From positions 330,027 through 394,026 of the forward strand of contig NZ_QZEX01000004.1 in NCBI RefSeq assembly GCF_003646465.1: a stretch of 64,000 nucleotides of DNA. The letters run 5' to 3'. Both the position numbers and the translations under genes were made by a program. This stretch comes from Chachezhania antarctica (GTDB taxonomy: Bacteria; Pseudomonadota; Alphaproteobacteria; Rhodobacterales; Rhodobacteraceae). The first letter of the stretch is position 1. Each line of letters opens with the position of its first letter. Positions 28,717 through 38,143 of this stretch are shown one piece after another. The notes under the pieces are model-generated. The model saw only the letters and a program-made list of their open reading frames with translations, made no database searches and was not told the origin of the DNA.

Positions 28717-29967
28717 TCAGCCGGGCGTGCCGGGATAGGCAAGATAGGCGCGGCGCTTCACGATGTGGTCGGTGATGTAGCGGGCATCGTGCCAGACGCC
28801 GTAGATGAAGGATGAAGCACGCCGGGTCTGCCAGGGCAATCCCAGGAAGTAGACGCCGGGTTCATCCGTGATCCCGCGCAGATGTTTGGGTTTCCCATTG
28901 GCATCGAACGCGTTCACCTTCAGCCATGAGTAATCCAGCGCAAACCCCGTGGCCCAGATGATGGTCGTGACCCCGGCCTGGGCCAGGTCGAGATGCGTGA
29001 GCGGATGGGTCAGGCAATCGGGATCGGGAAGGATCTCCCGCGCTTCGGGTTCCTCGGGCAGGTCCAGCCCGTTGGCCTTGGCGAAGGCGTCGGCCTCGTC
29101 CAGCACGGCAAGGTAATCGCGGTCGCCGCGGGCGATGTTCTTTGCCAGATCGTTCGAAAAGGTCAGCTTCCCATCGGTGCAGCTTTGTGTCCGTCCGACC
29201 AGCGTGATGCCGGTTGCGGCCAGCGCGCGGAAGTCGACGGTATGGCCGCCTTCGGCACCGCTGACGGCGATGGTGACGTGATCGGCGCCGGGGATCGCCT
29301 CGGCATCCCACTTGTTCAGAACGCCCAGCCACCAGCAGTAATCCCGCCCGCGATAGCTGCGCGGCGGACGGCCGTGGGGGCCGACCGACAGGTAGACGTC
29401 ACGGCCCGCCTTGCGCAGTTCCGCCGCGATCTGCACGCCGGAGGAGCCCGCGCCCACCACCAGCACTGCACCGTCAGGCAGGGCGCCCGGATTGCGGTAG
29501 GCGATGGAATGCATCTGCGTCAGGCCCGGCGTTTCGGGGACGAGATCGGGCATCAGCGGCGTGTGGAACGGGCCGGTGGCGGCGATGACATAATCCGCCT
29601 CGATAGGCCCGGCGCTGGTTTCGGCGCGGAAGCCCTGACGGCTCTCCAGCCGCGTGACCGAGGTGACATCGACCCCAGTGCGCAGGGGCGAATTGATCTG
29701 TTCGGCGTAGGCTTCCATGTAGGCCGCGACGTCCTCCTTCCCGGCGAAGGCATTGGGCGGGCAGGAGAACTCCAGCCCCGGGAACCGATCATGCCACGCA
29801 GGCCCGTTCGCCACGAGCGAATCCCAGCGCTTGGTGCGCCAGCTTTCGGCGATGCGGCCACGTTCCAGCACGATGTGGGGAATGCCTTCGGCGCCCAGAT
29901 GTTCGCTCATCGCGACGCCGGCCTGACCGCCGCCGACGACGAGCACGTCCGTCTTCTCGACACTCAT
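28717..29967 (-). CDS. FAD-dependent monooxygenase/oxidoreductase (FMO-like)
   Basis: 416 residues with two dinucleotide-binding sites: VVGGGQAG near residue 10-17 for FAD and VVGAGSSG near 168-175 for NADPH. Residues GRIAESWRTKRWDSL and a central ATGPFHTPLMP match flavin-containing monooxygenases of the CzcO/TrkA type, and the late motif IIWATGFALDY is the usual FMO C-terminal ATG. It probably oxygenates an amine or other soft nucleophile in the cytoplasm. In this operon it could act on the compound imported by the Pot-type transporter; the substrate is not known. Confidence 0.85.
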   Translation of the reverse strand: MSVEKTDVLVVGGGQAGVAMSEHLGAEGIPHIVLERGRIAESWRTKRWDSLVANGPAWHDRFPGLEFSCPPNAFAGKEDVAAYMEAYAEQINSPLRTGVDVTSVTRLESRQGFRAETSAGPIEADYVIAATGPFHTPLMPDLVPETPGLTQMHSIAYRNPGALPDGAVLVVGAGSSGVQIAAELRKAGRDVYLSVGPHGRPPRSYRGRDYCWWLGVLNKWDAEAIPGADHVTIAVSGAEGGHTVDFRALAATGITLVGRTQSCTDGKLTFSNDLAKNIARGDRDYLAVLDEADAFAKANGLDLPEEPEAREILPDPDCLTHPLTHLDLAQAGVTTIIWATGFALDYSWLKVNAFDANGKPKHLRGITDEPGVYFLGLPWQTRRASSFIYGVWHDARYITDHIVKRRAYLAYPGTPG

Positions 29968-29985
29968 CGGAAAGATCCTTCCCTG

Positions 29986-31350
29986 TCAGAGCGCATTTTG
30001 CACCTCGGTTATCGCCTCGCGCAGGATATCCGACGTCCGGTCGATCAGCGTGTCGTCCATCACCAGCGTCGGCGACAGGATAAGGATATTGCCCAATGGC
30101 CGCGCGATCAGCCCCCTGTTCTGGGCCGCTTTCGCGACCTTCAGGCCGATCATGTCTTCGGGCGTGAAGGGTTCTTTCGTCTCGCGGTTCTTCACGAATT
30201 CGATCCCCATCATGAAATGGCTGCCGCGCACTTCGCCCACCATCTCCAGATCCGCCAGCCCGCGCAGGTTGCCTTCGAACCGCTTGCCGGTGGTGCGGAC
30301 GGTTTCGGGGATCCGGTCGCGCTCCATCAGCGCGATGTTGGCAAGGCCCGCCGCGGCGGCGGCGGGGTGGCCGGAATAGGTCATCCCGTGCAGGAACGTG
30401 CCGCCGGGTTCCGAGATGACCTCGTGAATCTCGTCCGACAGGATCGTGGCCGACAGCGGCTGGTAGCCCGAGGTCAGGCCCTTGGCCGTGGTGATGATAT
30501 CGGGCTGCACGCCGAACACGTCCTTCGAGGCAAAGAAATGCCCCAGCCGGCCGAAGGCGGTGACGACCTCGTCCGAGATGTACTTGATCTCGTACTCCCG
30601 GCACAGCGCGCCCATCGCGGCGTGATAGCCCGGGGGCGGCACGATGATCCCGCCGGCGCCCATGATCGGTTCGGCGATGAAGCAGGCGATGTTCTCGGGC
30701 CCGATTTCTTCGATCCGGGCCTTCGCGTCGGCGATCAGGGAGGTCAGGAATTCGGCCTCGGTCTGGCCTTCGCCTTCGCGCCAGTGATGCGGACACCGCA
30801 GGTGATGGACGAGACCTTCTGCCTTGTCCCAGCCTTCGGAGTAGGCGGGCGTCGTCATCGCGATGGCGAGGTGGGTGGACCCGTGATAGGCGCCGTGGCG
30901 CGACAGGATCTGCTTCTTCTTCGGCTGGCCCAGCCTGTTGTAGTAGTGGTGCAGGATGCGAATGGCCGTGTCGTTTGCGACCGACCCGGAATTGGCGAAA
31001 TGCACCTTGTTCAGGTGCCCCGGCGCCAGCTCTGCCAGCTTGGTGGCCAGCGCCGCGGCGGCGGGGTGGGTGAAGTTGTAGAACGTCGAATAGAAATCCA
31101 GCGTGTCCAGCTGTTCTGTGATCGCGTCGATGATCTCGCGCCGGCGGTGGCCCGCGTTCACGCACCACAGCCCCCCGATCCCGTCGATCAGCTTGTTGCC
31201 TTCGCTGTCGGTCACGAAGGCGCCATCGGCCCCCACGATGACCGTCCGCGCGCCGTCCTGCTTCAGGGCGTTCAGATCGGCGAAGGATTGAACGAGGTGC
31301 GTGTCGGCGGTCAGCACGCCATCGGTTGAGGTATCGAGATCGAGCGACAT
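29986..31350 (-). CDS. Class III aminotransferase (aspartate aminotransferase family)
   Basis: 454 residues, PLP-dependent, fold type I. The cofactor region shows HFANSGSVANDTAI (phosphate binding), CFIAEPIMGAGGIIVPPPGY, DEVVTAFGRLG (Asp to the pyridine N) and TTAKGLTSGY with the Schiff-base Lys. These proteins move an omega-amino group to pyruvate or 2-oxoglutarate, often from putrescine, beta-alanine or similar amines. It is 3 bases downstream of the nitrilase gene and 18 bases upstream of the FMO-like gene, firmly inside the operon. Confidence 0.9.
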   Translation of the reverse strand: MSLDLDTSTDGVLTADTHLVQSFADLNALKQDGARTVIVGADGAFVTDSEGNKLIDGIGGLWCVNAGHRRREIIDAITEQLDTLDFYSTFYNFTHPAAAALATKLAELAPGHLNKVHFANSGSVANDTAIRILHHYYNRLGQPKKKQILSRHGAYHGSTHLAIAMTTPAYSEGWDKAEGLVHHLRCPHHWREGEGQTEAEFLTSLIADAKARIEEIGPENIACFIAEPIMGAGGIIVPPPGYHAAMGALCREYEIKYISDEVVTAFGRLGHFFASKDVFGVQPDIITTAKGLTSGYQPLSATILSDEIHEVISEPGGTFLHGMTYSGHPAAAAAGLANIALMERDRIPETVRTTGKRFEGNLRGLADLEMVGEVRGSHFMMGIEFVKNRETKEPFTPEDMIGLKVAKAAQNRGLIARPLGNILILSPTLVMDDTLIDRTSDILREAITEVQNAL

Positions 31351-31353
31351 GGG

Positions 31354-32121
31354 TCAGACCTTCTTGAAATCGGCAAGTTGGGTGGATCGGATGGCGTCGG
31401 GGACCGGCCGGTCCAAGTCCGCGATCAGCAGCGCAGGGCCGGGGCCTGCGCTGGCAAGCGGAATGGCATCGGGCCCGACGATGACGGAGCGTCCGCCGAA
31501 GATCACATCGCCTTCGGGGCCGCAGTAATTGGTGTAGGCGATGGTCAGGTCCATCTCGGCCGCGCGGGCGGGGACGAGCGCGCCAGACACATGGGGGAAG
31601 TCGACGGGGTTGGCCGTGGGCACAAGGATCAACTTCACGCCGTCTTCCGCCAGCGCCCGGACATGGGGCGCGAATTCGACGTCGTAGCAGATCATCAGCG
31701 CGGTGCGCATACCGTTCAGATCGAAGGTGCAGAAGGCGTCGCCGGGGGCGAAGCTGGCGTTCTCCATCGGTCCGAAAAGCTGGATCTTGCGGTAATGGCC
31801 CAGCATCGTGCCGTCGGCGGCGAAGGCGGTGGCGGCGTTGTAGACGGTATCGCCATCCCGTTCCGCCCAGCCAAGCGTGATGCCGCAGCCCGCATCGCGC
31901 GCGATCCCGGCCACGCGGGTGAACCATTCGCCGCCCAAAGGCTGGGAAAGCGTGTCATGCAGGCCGGGCTGGTTGTAGCCCGGCAGGTAGAGTTCCGGGA
32001 ACACGATCATGCCCGCGCCCGCCTGTGCCGCGGCACGGGTCATGGTGTCGAGACGGGTGAACCCCGTCTCGATATCGCCGTGCAGGGGCGTGGTCTGGCA
32101 AAGCGCGAGCTGCATCGTCAC
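31354..32121 (-). CDS. Carbon-nitrogen hydrolase (nitrilase superfamily)
   Basis: 255 residues with the full Glu-Lys-Cys triad of the superfamily: E43 (FPELYLPGY), K112 (YRKIQLFG) and C145 (MICYDVEF). It hydrolyses an amide or nitrile; members of this size are often omega-amidases or N-carbamoyl/amide hydrolases rather than true nitrilases. The start overlaps the potD-like stop by 4 bases (ATGA), so the two are translationally coupled. With the following aminotransferase it could form an amidase/transaminase pair. Confidence 0.9.
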   Translation of the reverse strand: MTMQLALCQTTPLHGDIETGFTRLDTMTRAAAQAGAGMIVFPELYLPGYNQPGLHDTLSQPLGGEWFTRVAGIARDAGCGITLGWAERDGDTVYNAATAFAADGTMLGHYRKIQLFGPMENASFAPGDAFCTFDLNGMRTALMICYDVEFAPHVRALAEDGVKLILVPTANPVDFPHVSGALVPARAAEMDLTIAYTNYCGPEGDVIFGGRSVIVGPDAIPLASAGPGPALLIADLDRPVPDAIRSTQLADFKKV

Positions 32122-33143
32122 TTCTTCAGGTTGGTCCAGATCGCGTCGTAAAGGACCTGAACCTCTTCCGGGCAGGCCTGAACGAAGACGCCCTTGGCAT
32201 CCGCCGGCGGGTTCGATTCCGGGGAATTGGCGACCTCCGGTTCAAGGAATTCCGCCACGCCTTCGACGCCCGCGGTGTACTGGGCATAGTTTGTGACAGC
32301 GGCGGCGTTTTCAGGCTCCAGCAGGAAGTTCATGAACTTCAGCGCGTTGTCGCGGTTGGGCGCGTCCTTCAGAAGGGCCACGTTGTCCATCCAGACGATC
32401 ATGCCTTCCTTGGGGAACACGTATTCGATCGGCGCGCCTTCCGCGCGGGCCTTGGCCGAAAAGCCCGACCAGATCATGCCCGCGGCCGCATCGCCCGACA
32501 CCAGCACATCCTTCGCCACGTCCGACCCGAACGAGGCCCAGGCGGGCTTCGCCCCCTGCACCAGCGCGTTCAACGCCTTCAGCTGTTCGCGGTCCGATGT
32601 GCATTGCGGGATGCCGGCGTAAAGCGAGGCCAGCGTTAGCGTCTCGCCCGAGGTATCCAGAACGTTGATCTTGCCCTTCAGCTCTTCCGGCGGCTCGAAG
32701 ATCAGCGACAGGCTGTCGAGCGGACCGTCATAGGCTTCGGTGTTCACGGAAAAAGAGGTCGAGCCCCACTGGTAGGGGATGGTGCTTTTCCGGCCCGGAT
32801 CGAATTCGACATCGACCCACTGGTCCTCGATATTGTCGAAATTGGGCATCTCGTCGGGCGTGAACGTGTCCAGCATGCCTTCGTCGGCCATGATCTTGAC
32901 CATGTAATCGCCCGGCACCGCGACATCGTATTCGCCCAGCTTGCCCGCCTTCAGCGTGGCCAGCAGCGCCTCGTTCGAATCGAACGTGTCCATGGTGACG
33001 GTGACGTCGTATTCCTCGGCGAACTTGTCCAGAAGCTCCTGCGGGATGTATTCGAACCAGTGATAGATCTTCAGCTCGCCCTCGGCGGCCGCCGCGGTGG
33101 CAAGGGTCAGCGCCAGCGCGCTGGTGGTGAGAAGTGTTTTCAT
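32118..33143 (-). CDS. Periplasmic spermidine/putrescine-type binding protein (PotD-like)
   Basis: 341 residues with a Sec signal (MKTLLTTSALALTLATAAAA) and the PotD/PotF opening GELKIYHWFEYIPQELLDKF. Two-lobed polyamine-binding proteins show the same length and the YDVAVPGDYMV and YVFPKEGMIVWMDN stretches. It should capture a cationic or amide-bearing ligand for the permeases encoded just upstream. I did not check the ligand-pocket acidic residues, so polyamine specificity is inferred. It lies 20 bases after the potC-like stop. Confidence 0.9.
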   Translation of the reverse strand: MKTLLTTSALALTLATAAAAEGELKIYHWFEYIPQELLDKFAEEYDVTVTMDTFDSNEALLATLKAGKLGEYDVAVPGDYMVKIMADEGMLDTFTPDEMPNFDNIEDQWVDVEFDPGRKSTIPYQWGSTSFSVNTEAYDGPLDSLSLIFEPPEELKGKINVLDTSGETLTLASLYAGIPQCTSDREQLKALNALVQGAKPAWASFGSDVAKDVLVSGDAAAGMIWSGFSAKARAEGAPIEYVFPKEGMIVWMDNVALLKDAPNRDNALKFMNFLLEPENAAAVTNYAQYTAGVEGVAEFLEPEVANSPESNPPADAKGVFVQACPEEVQVLYDAIWTNLKK

Positions 33144-33163
33144 GTGTCTGTCTCCGCTGTTGT

Positions 33164-33970
33164 TCAGTTTCTTGATTGACCCGCCCGCCCGATCACCCAG
33201 GAGAGCGTGACAAGAACCACCGAGACGCCCAGAAGCAGCGTCGAGATGGCCATGATGTTGGGCTTGATGCCCTGCTTGACCGACCCGAAGATCGCCGTGG
33301 GCAGGGTTTCGATGCCCGCGCCCTTGACGAAATTCGTGATCAGGAAGTCGTCGAGCGAGATGATGAAGGCCAGGAGGAACCCCGACAGGATGCCCGGGAT
33401 CATCAGCGGCAGCAGGACCAGCCGGAACGCCTCCCAGGGCGTGGCGTACAGGTCCATCGCCGCCTGTTCGTACATGTCGGGCACCGATTGCATCCGCGCC
33501 GCGATGGGCAGGTAGGCGAACGGTATGCAGAAGACGAGATGGGCCACGAAGATGGTCATCAGCCCGGTCTTGAACCCGATGGTGATGAAGAAGATCAGCG
33601 AGGCGACGGCCGTCACGATCTCCGGCACCATCAGGGGCAGGTTGATCAGCGCAAGGCTGGCCATCTTGCCGCGGAACCGGCCTGTGCGGTTCATGGCCAC
33701 GGCGGCAGCGGTGGCGATGATCGTGGCGCAGGTGGCCGCGGCGATGGCGATGACGAAGGAGTTGATCGCCGCATCGCGGAAGCGGGGCGCCTCCGGCCCG
33801 GTGAAGACGTCGACATACCATTTCAGGGAAAACCCGCCCCAGCGGGTGATCGAGGTCGACGCGTTGAAGCTGTAGACCGCGACGATCACCAAGGGCGCAT
33901 AGAGCACCAGCAGGCACAGCCATGTCGTGACCCGGAACCCGGCAAAGCGGCGGAGGTCGGTCTTGGCCAT
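33164..33970 (-). CDS. ABC transporter permease, PotC-like
   Basis: 268 residues with about six membrane segments (first [20 protein letters not shown], last near [17 protein letters not shown]) and the EAA loop ([20 protein letters not shown], with Gly in PGILSGF) that docks on the ATPase. The start ATG at 33970 overlaps the potB-like stop by one base (TGATG). The longer open frame to 34252 is not coding. It forms the membrane channel with the PotB-like protein. Confidence 0.92.
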   Translation of the reverse strand: MAKTDLRRFAGFRVTTWLCLLVLYAPLVIVAVYSFNASTSITRWGGFSLKWYVDVFTGPEAPRFRDAAINSFVIAIAAATCATIIATAAAVAMNRTGRFRGKMASLALINLPLMVPEIVTAVASLIFFITIGFKTGLMTIFVAHLVFCIPFAYLPIAARMQSVPDMYEQAAMDLYATPWEAFRLVLLPLMIPGILSGFLLAFIISLDDFLITNFVKGAGIETLPTAIFGSVKQGIKPNIMAISTLLLGVSVVLVTLSWVIGRAGQSRN

Positions 33971-34890
33971 CACCCGTCCTCCCGCATTTGTGCGCGGGCG
34001 TGGATCAGCAGGACGCCCATTACCACGGTCAGCAGGATCATCGCCGCCGCCGCCCCGAACGGCCAGTTGCCGGCGGCGCCCTTGAACTGTTCCTCGATCA
34101 GCGACCCGATCATGAAGGTCTTGGCCCCGCCCAGCAGATCCGGCGCCAGGAACGCGCCAAGCGACGGCACGAAGACAAGGATGCACCCGGCCACGATCCC
34201 CGGTTTCACGGCGGGCAGGATCACCAGCCGCAGTGTCGTCCAGCTGTCGCAATAAAGATCGGCGGCGGCTTCCGAGAGGGCGAAGTCATACCGTTCAACG
34301 GCGGCGTAGATCGGCAGCACCATGAAGGGCAGGTAGGAATAGAACAGCCCGACCTGCACGGCGAAGTTGGTGTTGATCAGCGACAGGGGCTCGGCAATCA
34401 CCCCGGTCCACATCAGGAATTCGTTGAGCGGGCCGGTGTCGCGCAGCAGGAATTTCATGGAAACGGTGCGGATCAGCAGGTTCACCCAGTAGGGGATCGT
34501 GATCAGGAACAGCCAGACCGACCGGGTGGAGACCGGCCGCGTCGCCACGTACCACGCCGTGGGAAAGCCGATCAGCAGGCAGAAGAATGTCGCCAGCCCG
34601 GCCTGCCAGATCGAGCGCCAGAAGATGCCAAGGTAGGTCCATTCGATGGTGGGCGGTTCGTCCCCGAAAAGGCCCCGGTTCAAGAAGAACTGGTCGTAGG
34701 CGGCGAAGGTGAACTCCCAGATCACGCCGCCGCGGAATTCCTTCGTCAGGAAGGAATAGACGGCCATCAGAATGACCGGCAGCAGCAGGAAGACCCCGAT
34801 GAAGATCCATGCGGGAAGGAGCAGCCGCGGACCGCTGCCGCGATAGACCTCGGACCGGGAAGCGCCCCCGCCGGGCGCGGCGCCTGCCAT
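33970..34890 (-). CDS. ABC transporter permease, PotB-like
   Basis: 306 residues with six predicted membrane segments after a short Gly/Ser-rich N-terminus (first segment [20 protein letters not shown]). The cytoplasmic EAA loop is [20 protein letters not shown]. It pairs with the PotC-like permease. It starts on the last base of the ATPase stop codon, which suggests coupled translation. Confidence 0.92.
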   Translation of the reverse strand: MAGAAPGGGASRSEVYRGSGPRLLLPAWIFIGVFLLLPVILMAVYSFLTKEFRGGVIWEFTFAAYDQFFLNRGLFGDEPPTIEWTYLGIFWRSIWQAGLATFFCLLIGFPTAWYVATRPVSTRSVWLFLITIPYWVNLLIRTVSMKFLLRDTGPLNEFLMWTGVIAEPLSLINTNFAVQVGLFYSYLPFMVLPIYAAVERYDFALSEAAADLYCDSWTTLRLVILPAVKPGIVAGCILVFVPSLGAFLAPDLLGGAKTFMIGSLIEEQFKGAAGNWPFGAAAAMILLTVVMGVLLIHARAQMREDG

Positions 34891-35957
34891 CAGTCCGCCA
34901 GCAGGCGCGCTGCGCCTGCCTCCACGTCCAATGCCAGCCGCGTCCCTTGTGCCGGGATATCCGCACCGCTGCTTTGCATTCGCACCACCAGCGGCGTGCC
35001 ATCATCGAGCTTCGCGTGCAGCTGGATATCGGTGCCAAGGTAGACATGGCTGTCCACCGTGGCCGTCACGCTGCCGGGACCGTCCGTGGGCGTGATCCGT
35101 TCCGGGCGCACCGACAGGTGGCCGGGGCCCGTCGCGGCCCCATCGGCGGCGGGCACGTCGATCACGGTGCCTCCCGGCAGGGCGACCGTCGCGCGGCCAC
35201 CCAAGACCGTCTGCACGTCAACTTCCAGAAGGTTCGTCTCGCCAATGAAATCGGCGACGAAGCGGTTCACGGGCGCCTCGTAGATCTCGCGCGGGGTGCC
35301 GATCTGCTGGACATGGCCGTTGGACATGACGGCGATCCGGTCGGACATGGTCAGCGCTTCTTCCTGATCGTGGGTCACGAAGACGAAAGCGATGCCGGTT
35401 TCCCGCTGGATCTGCTTCAGTTCGACCCGCACCGCCTGCCGCAGCTTCAGATCGAGCGCGGACAGCGGTTCATCCAGCAACAGCACCTGCGGTTCGGGAG
35501 CCAGTGCGCGGGCCAAGGCGACCCGCTGCTGCTGTCCGCCCGACAATTGGCCGGGCTTCCGCTTGGCGAAATCGGTCAGCTGCACCAGCTTCAGCACCTG
35601 TCGCGCGCGGCCTTCTGCATCCCGTGCCGACCAGCCGCGCCGGGCAAGGCCGAAGGCCACGTTGTCCAGCACCGTCATGTGCGGGAACAGAGCGTATTGC
35701 TGGAACACCGTGTTCACCGGCCGCTTGTGCGCGGGCAGGGGGGTGATGTCGTCCCCGTGCAGGCGGATCATGCCCTCCGACACGTCCTCGAACCCCGCGA
35801 TGCAGCGCAAAAGCGTCGTCTTCCCGCAGCCCGACGGGCCCAGCAGCGTGAAGAACTCGCCCTCCCGGATGTCGAGCGTCACGCCATGCAACGCGGTCAC
35901 GCTGCCATAGCGTTTGACCACGTGGTCGACATCCACTGCGATGTTCTTCTGGTCCAT
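34890..35957 (-). CDS. ABC transporter ATP-binding protein, PotA-like
   Basis: 355 residues: Walker [11 protein letters not shown] loop [10 protein letters not shown], signature LSGGQQQR, Walker B with [12 protein letters not shown], switch His in [10 protein letters not shown], and a C-terminal TOBE domain ([10 protein letters not shown]) as in PotA. It energises uptake through the PotB/PotC-like pair. I chose ATG 35957 (MDQKNIAV) since AGAGGGG lies just before it; an in-frame ATG at 35975 is possible. It is the first gene of the minus-strand operon and faces the LuxR-type gene across a region with repeated TACCCC elements. Confidence 0.93.
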   Translation of the reverse strand: MDQKNIAVDVDHVVKRYGSVTALHGVTLDIREGEFFTLLGPSGCGKTTLLRCIAGFEDVSEGMIRLHGDDITPLPAHKRPVNTVFQQYALFPHMTVLDNVAFGLARRGWSARDAEGRARQVLKLVQLTDFAKRKPGQLSGGQQQRVALARALAPEPQVLLLDEPLSALDLKLRQAVRVELKQIQRETGIAFVFVTHDQEEALTMSDRIAVMSNGHVQQIGTPREIYEAPVNRFVADFIGETNLLEVDVQTVLGGRATVALPGGTVIDVPAADGAATGPGHLSVRPERITPTDGPGSVTATVDSHVYLGTDIQLHAKLDDGTPLVVRMQSSGADIPAQGTRLALDVEAGAARLLAD

Positions 35958-35973
35958 CGGCCCCTCTTGCGGC

Positions 35974-36041
35974 ATACCCCCGGTTACGGGGCTTTATCGT
36001 AAGAAAGGCGTCTTCAGGGGGTACATACCCCCAGAGGGGTA
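35974..36041. promoter_or_regulatory. Candidate operator with repeated TACCCC motifs
   Basis: Between the divergent PotA-like and LuxR-type genes, TACCCC occurs as ATACCCCCGG (from 35974), as an inverted pair GGGGGTA-CA-TACCCCC (36017-36032), and as GGGGTAT (36036-36042) right at the regulator's ribosome site. Such symmetry at a divergent promoter fits binding of a dimeric regulator, most simply the adjacent LuxR-type protein; that link is inferred. Confidence 0.5.
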
Positions 36042-36043
36042 TC

Positions 36044-36835
36044 ATGCAGCCACTTCCCAACACGGCCGAGAGGCATCTGGCAGACGTCATCGGTGCCCTG
36101 GGAACCGACGATTTCGCCCATGCGCTCTATGCCTGGCTGGACCGCAGCATCGAAATCGACAACACCACGATGCTGGCCTATTTCCAGACCCGGAGGCCGG
36201 AGGCGCTGTTCTATCGCGCGCGCGTGTCTGCCGTGCATGCGAATATCGAAAGCAATTATATCTCAGGGGCTTACCTGCTCGATCCCTTTCACGAACTTCA
36301 TGTCGCGCGGGTGCCTGAAGGGCTCTACCGCCTGCGCGATTTCGCGCCCGACCAGTTCCAGCGGAACGAGTACTACGCCACCTATTACCGCCGCACGACG
36401 CTGGTCGACGAAATGGCCTACGTGGCCTATCCGGCCGAAGGGGTATCCGTGCATGTCTGCCTTGGGCGCGACGCCAGTTCGGGTCGCCCGTTTTCCCCGC
36501 GTGACGTGGATGTCGCCCAAAGATTAAGCACGATTGCCTGCAGGCTGATCGCAAAGCAATGGGCGGGGCTCTCGTCCAGCGGCGACTATACCGATGCAAA
36601 GCTCGTCGATCGGTTGCGCGAACGCTTTGTCGAGCGTCATGGAATCAGCCTCAGCCGCCGTCAGTCCGAGGTCGCGCTGCTGATCCTGCGGGGGCATTCT
36701 TCGGTCTCCATCGGCCTCCGCCTGGAAATCAGCCCGCAGACGGTGAAGGTCTTCCGCAAGCAGTTGTACCGCAAATGCCGGATCTCGTCGCAGGCCGAAC
36801 TGTTCTCGCTGGTGATGCCGCTGCTTTCGGACTGA
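36044..36835 (+). CDS. LuxR-family transcriptional regulator
   Basis: 263 residues. The C-terminal ~65 residues are a LuxR/GerE helix-turn-helix (LSRRQSEVALLILRGHSSVS, then EISPQTVKVFRKQLYRKC). The first ~190 residues form an uncharacterised sensor region without clear autoinducer-domain motifs, a plan seen in roseobacter regulators next to catabolic operons. AGAGGGG before the ATG supports the start. It is divergent from the ten-gene transport/catabolism operon and is the obvious candidate for its control. Confidence 0.87.
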   Translation: MQPLPNTAERHLADVIGALGTDDFAHALYAWLDRSIEIDNTTMLAYFQTRRPEALFYRARVSAVHANIESNYISGAYLLDPFHELHVARVPEGLYRLRDFAPDQFQRNEYYATYYRRTTLVDEMAYVAYPAEGVSVHVCLGRDASSGRPFSPRDVDVAQRLSTIACRLIAKQWAGLSSSGDYTDAKLVDRLRERFVERHGISLSRRQSEVALLILRGHSSVSIGLRLEISPQTVKVFRKQLYRKCRISSQAELFSLVMPLLSD

Positions 36836-36980
36836 CCCGCGTCGCGCTCGACCGGGTGCATGGGATCGTGTACGATTTTGCACCAGATGGAGACGTCCGC
36901 ACTAACCGTCTCGGCTGGAAGCAGAATGCTCTTCTTGCGGCCTTGGGCTGCAGGCGGCGGGCGCAACGGAGACACCGCGG

Positions 36981-37958
36981 TTGAACGATCTCAGTCCGAC
37001 CCTTGCCCCACCCCCCGCCGTGCAGTCGGCCCGGATTGACCACGGGTTGGATCAGGCCGCGATGCAGCCATGGATCCGGATGGAATGCCTGCAGCTTAGC
37101 CCGGGGCGGCAGCTGGGCCGGATGGAGTGCATGGATCTGGGTGGCCAGCAGATCGTGCGCGAACATCAGGACGCCGCGGTCCAGAAACTGGGGGCCACGC
37201 CCGACAACCTGTGCACGCTGTCCTATTGCACGCTGGATCCCGCGTTCCGGTTTTCCGAATATGACGCTGCCAATGCCGACGCGATCTTCTTCATGCCGGG
37301 GCGGACGGAGTTCGATATCCACGTGCCTGCCGGTGCGCAGACGACCTATGTCACTTTCGATCACGACGCGTTCCTGAGCGCCGCCCGCATCCTGAACCCG
37401 TCACAATGGTCCGGGGCGGGCGCGGGGCTGACGGCGATCCGGTCGCGGGACAAGCGCCGCTTCGCGGAGGCGGTCGATCTGTGCTTTCAGGCGGGGAAGA
37501 TGGCGACGGCGTCGGGCGTGCCCCTTGATACGGTGGGCATGCAGACCAGCCTATTCCAGACGCTCCTGCACGTCGTGACGGCATCGCTGGATGCGCATCG
37601 CCCCCTGCCGCCGGCCGCGCGGGTGAAAGCGATGCAGATCTGCCGGCAGGCCCGCAACCTGGCCGAAGACCGCGCCGTCACGGACGAGCCGCCAAGTGTG
37701 GTGGAGCTGTGCAGCGAACTCGGCGTGTCGCAGCGTACCCTGCAATACGCGTTCAGCACGCATATGGGCATGTCGCCGATGGCCTATCTGCGCCTTCTGC
37801 GTCTGAACCGCGTGCAGGCCATTCTTTGCCGGGCGGAACCGGGCGATACGACGGTGACGGCCACGGCCATGCATCACGGGTTCCTGCACCTTGGGCGCTT
37901 CGCACAGGATTACAAACGCATCTTCAACGAGTCCCCTTCGGCCACCCTCGCGCGCTGA
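36981..37958 (+). CDS. AraC-family transcriptional regulator
   Basis: 325 residues. The C-terminal ~100 residues have the two helix-turn-helix units of AraC/XylS (VVELCSELGVSQRTLQYAFS, then HHGFLHLGRFAQDYKRIFNE). The N-terminal ~200 residues are an EutR-like or uncharacterised sensor domain. The start seems to be TTG at 36981. The 145-base gap before it contains ATCGT-GT-ACGAT (36865-36876) and GAGACG-N11-CGTCTC (36890-36912), possible regulator sites. Its target is unknown; the next gene, a serine hydrolase on the same strand, is one candidate. Confidence 0.85.
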   Translation: MNDLSPTLAPPPAVQSARIDHGLDQAAMQPWIRMECLQLSPGRQLGRMECMDLGGQQIVREHQDAAVQKLGATPDNLCTLSYCTLDPAFRFSEYDAANADAIFFMPGRTEFDIHVPAGAQTTYVTFDHDAFLSAARILNPSQWSGAGAGLTAIRSRDKRRFAEAVDLCFQAGKMATASGVPLDTVGMQTSLFQTLLHVVTASLDAHRPLPPAARVKAMQICRQARNLAEDRAVTDEPPSVVELCSELGVSQRTLQYAFSTHMGMSPMAYLRLLRLNRVQAILCRAEPGDTTVTATAMHHGFLHLGRFAQDYKRIFNESPSATLAR

Positions 37959-38143
37959 ACGGCTGGTTCGTGCATTCCGGTAGTATCGTTCATGTGAAAG
38001 ACGAATTGCGGAAATCGGATAGTCCGACCGCAATGCCGCGACTAATCTTGCGCTCGAGCCGTGGGCCGGGCCCGGACCTGTGATCCGACCGAACCCACTC
38101 GGACTAATTCGCCCCGTTTGATACGGGCGAACCAAGATGACGG

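Noticed and set aside
28993..31329. 778-codon plus-strand frame opposite the FMO-like and aminotransferase genes
   Set aside because: Antisense shadow of two well-supported enzymes that carry all cofactor motifs.
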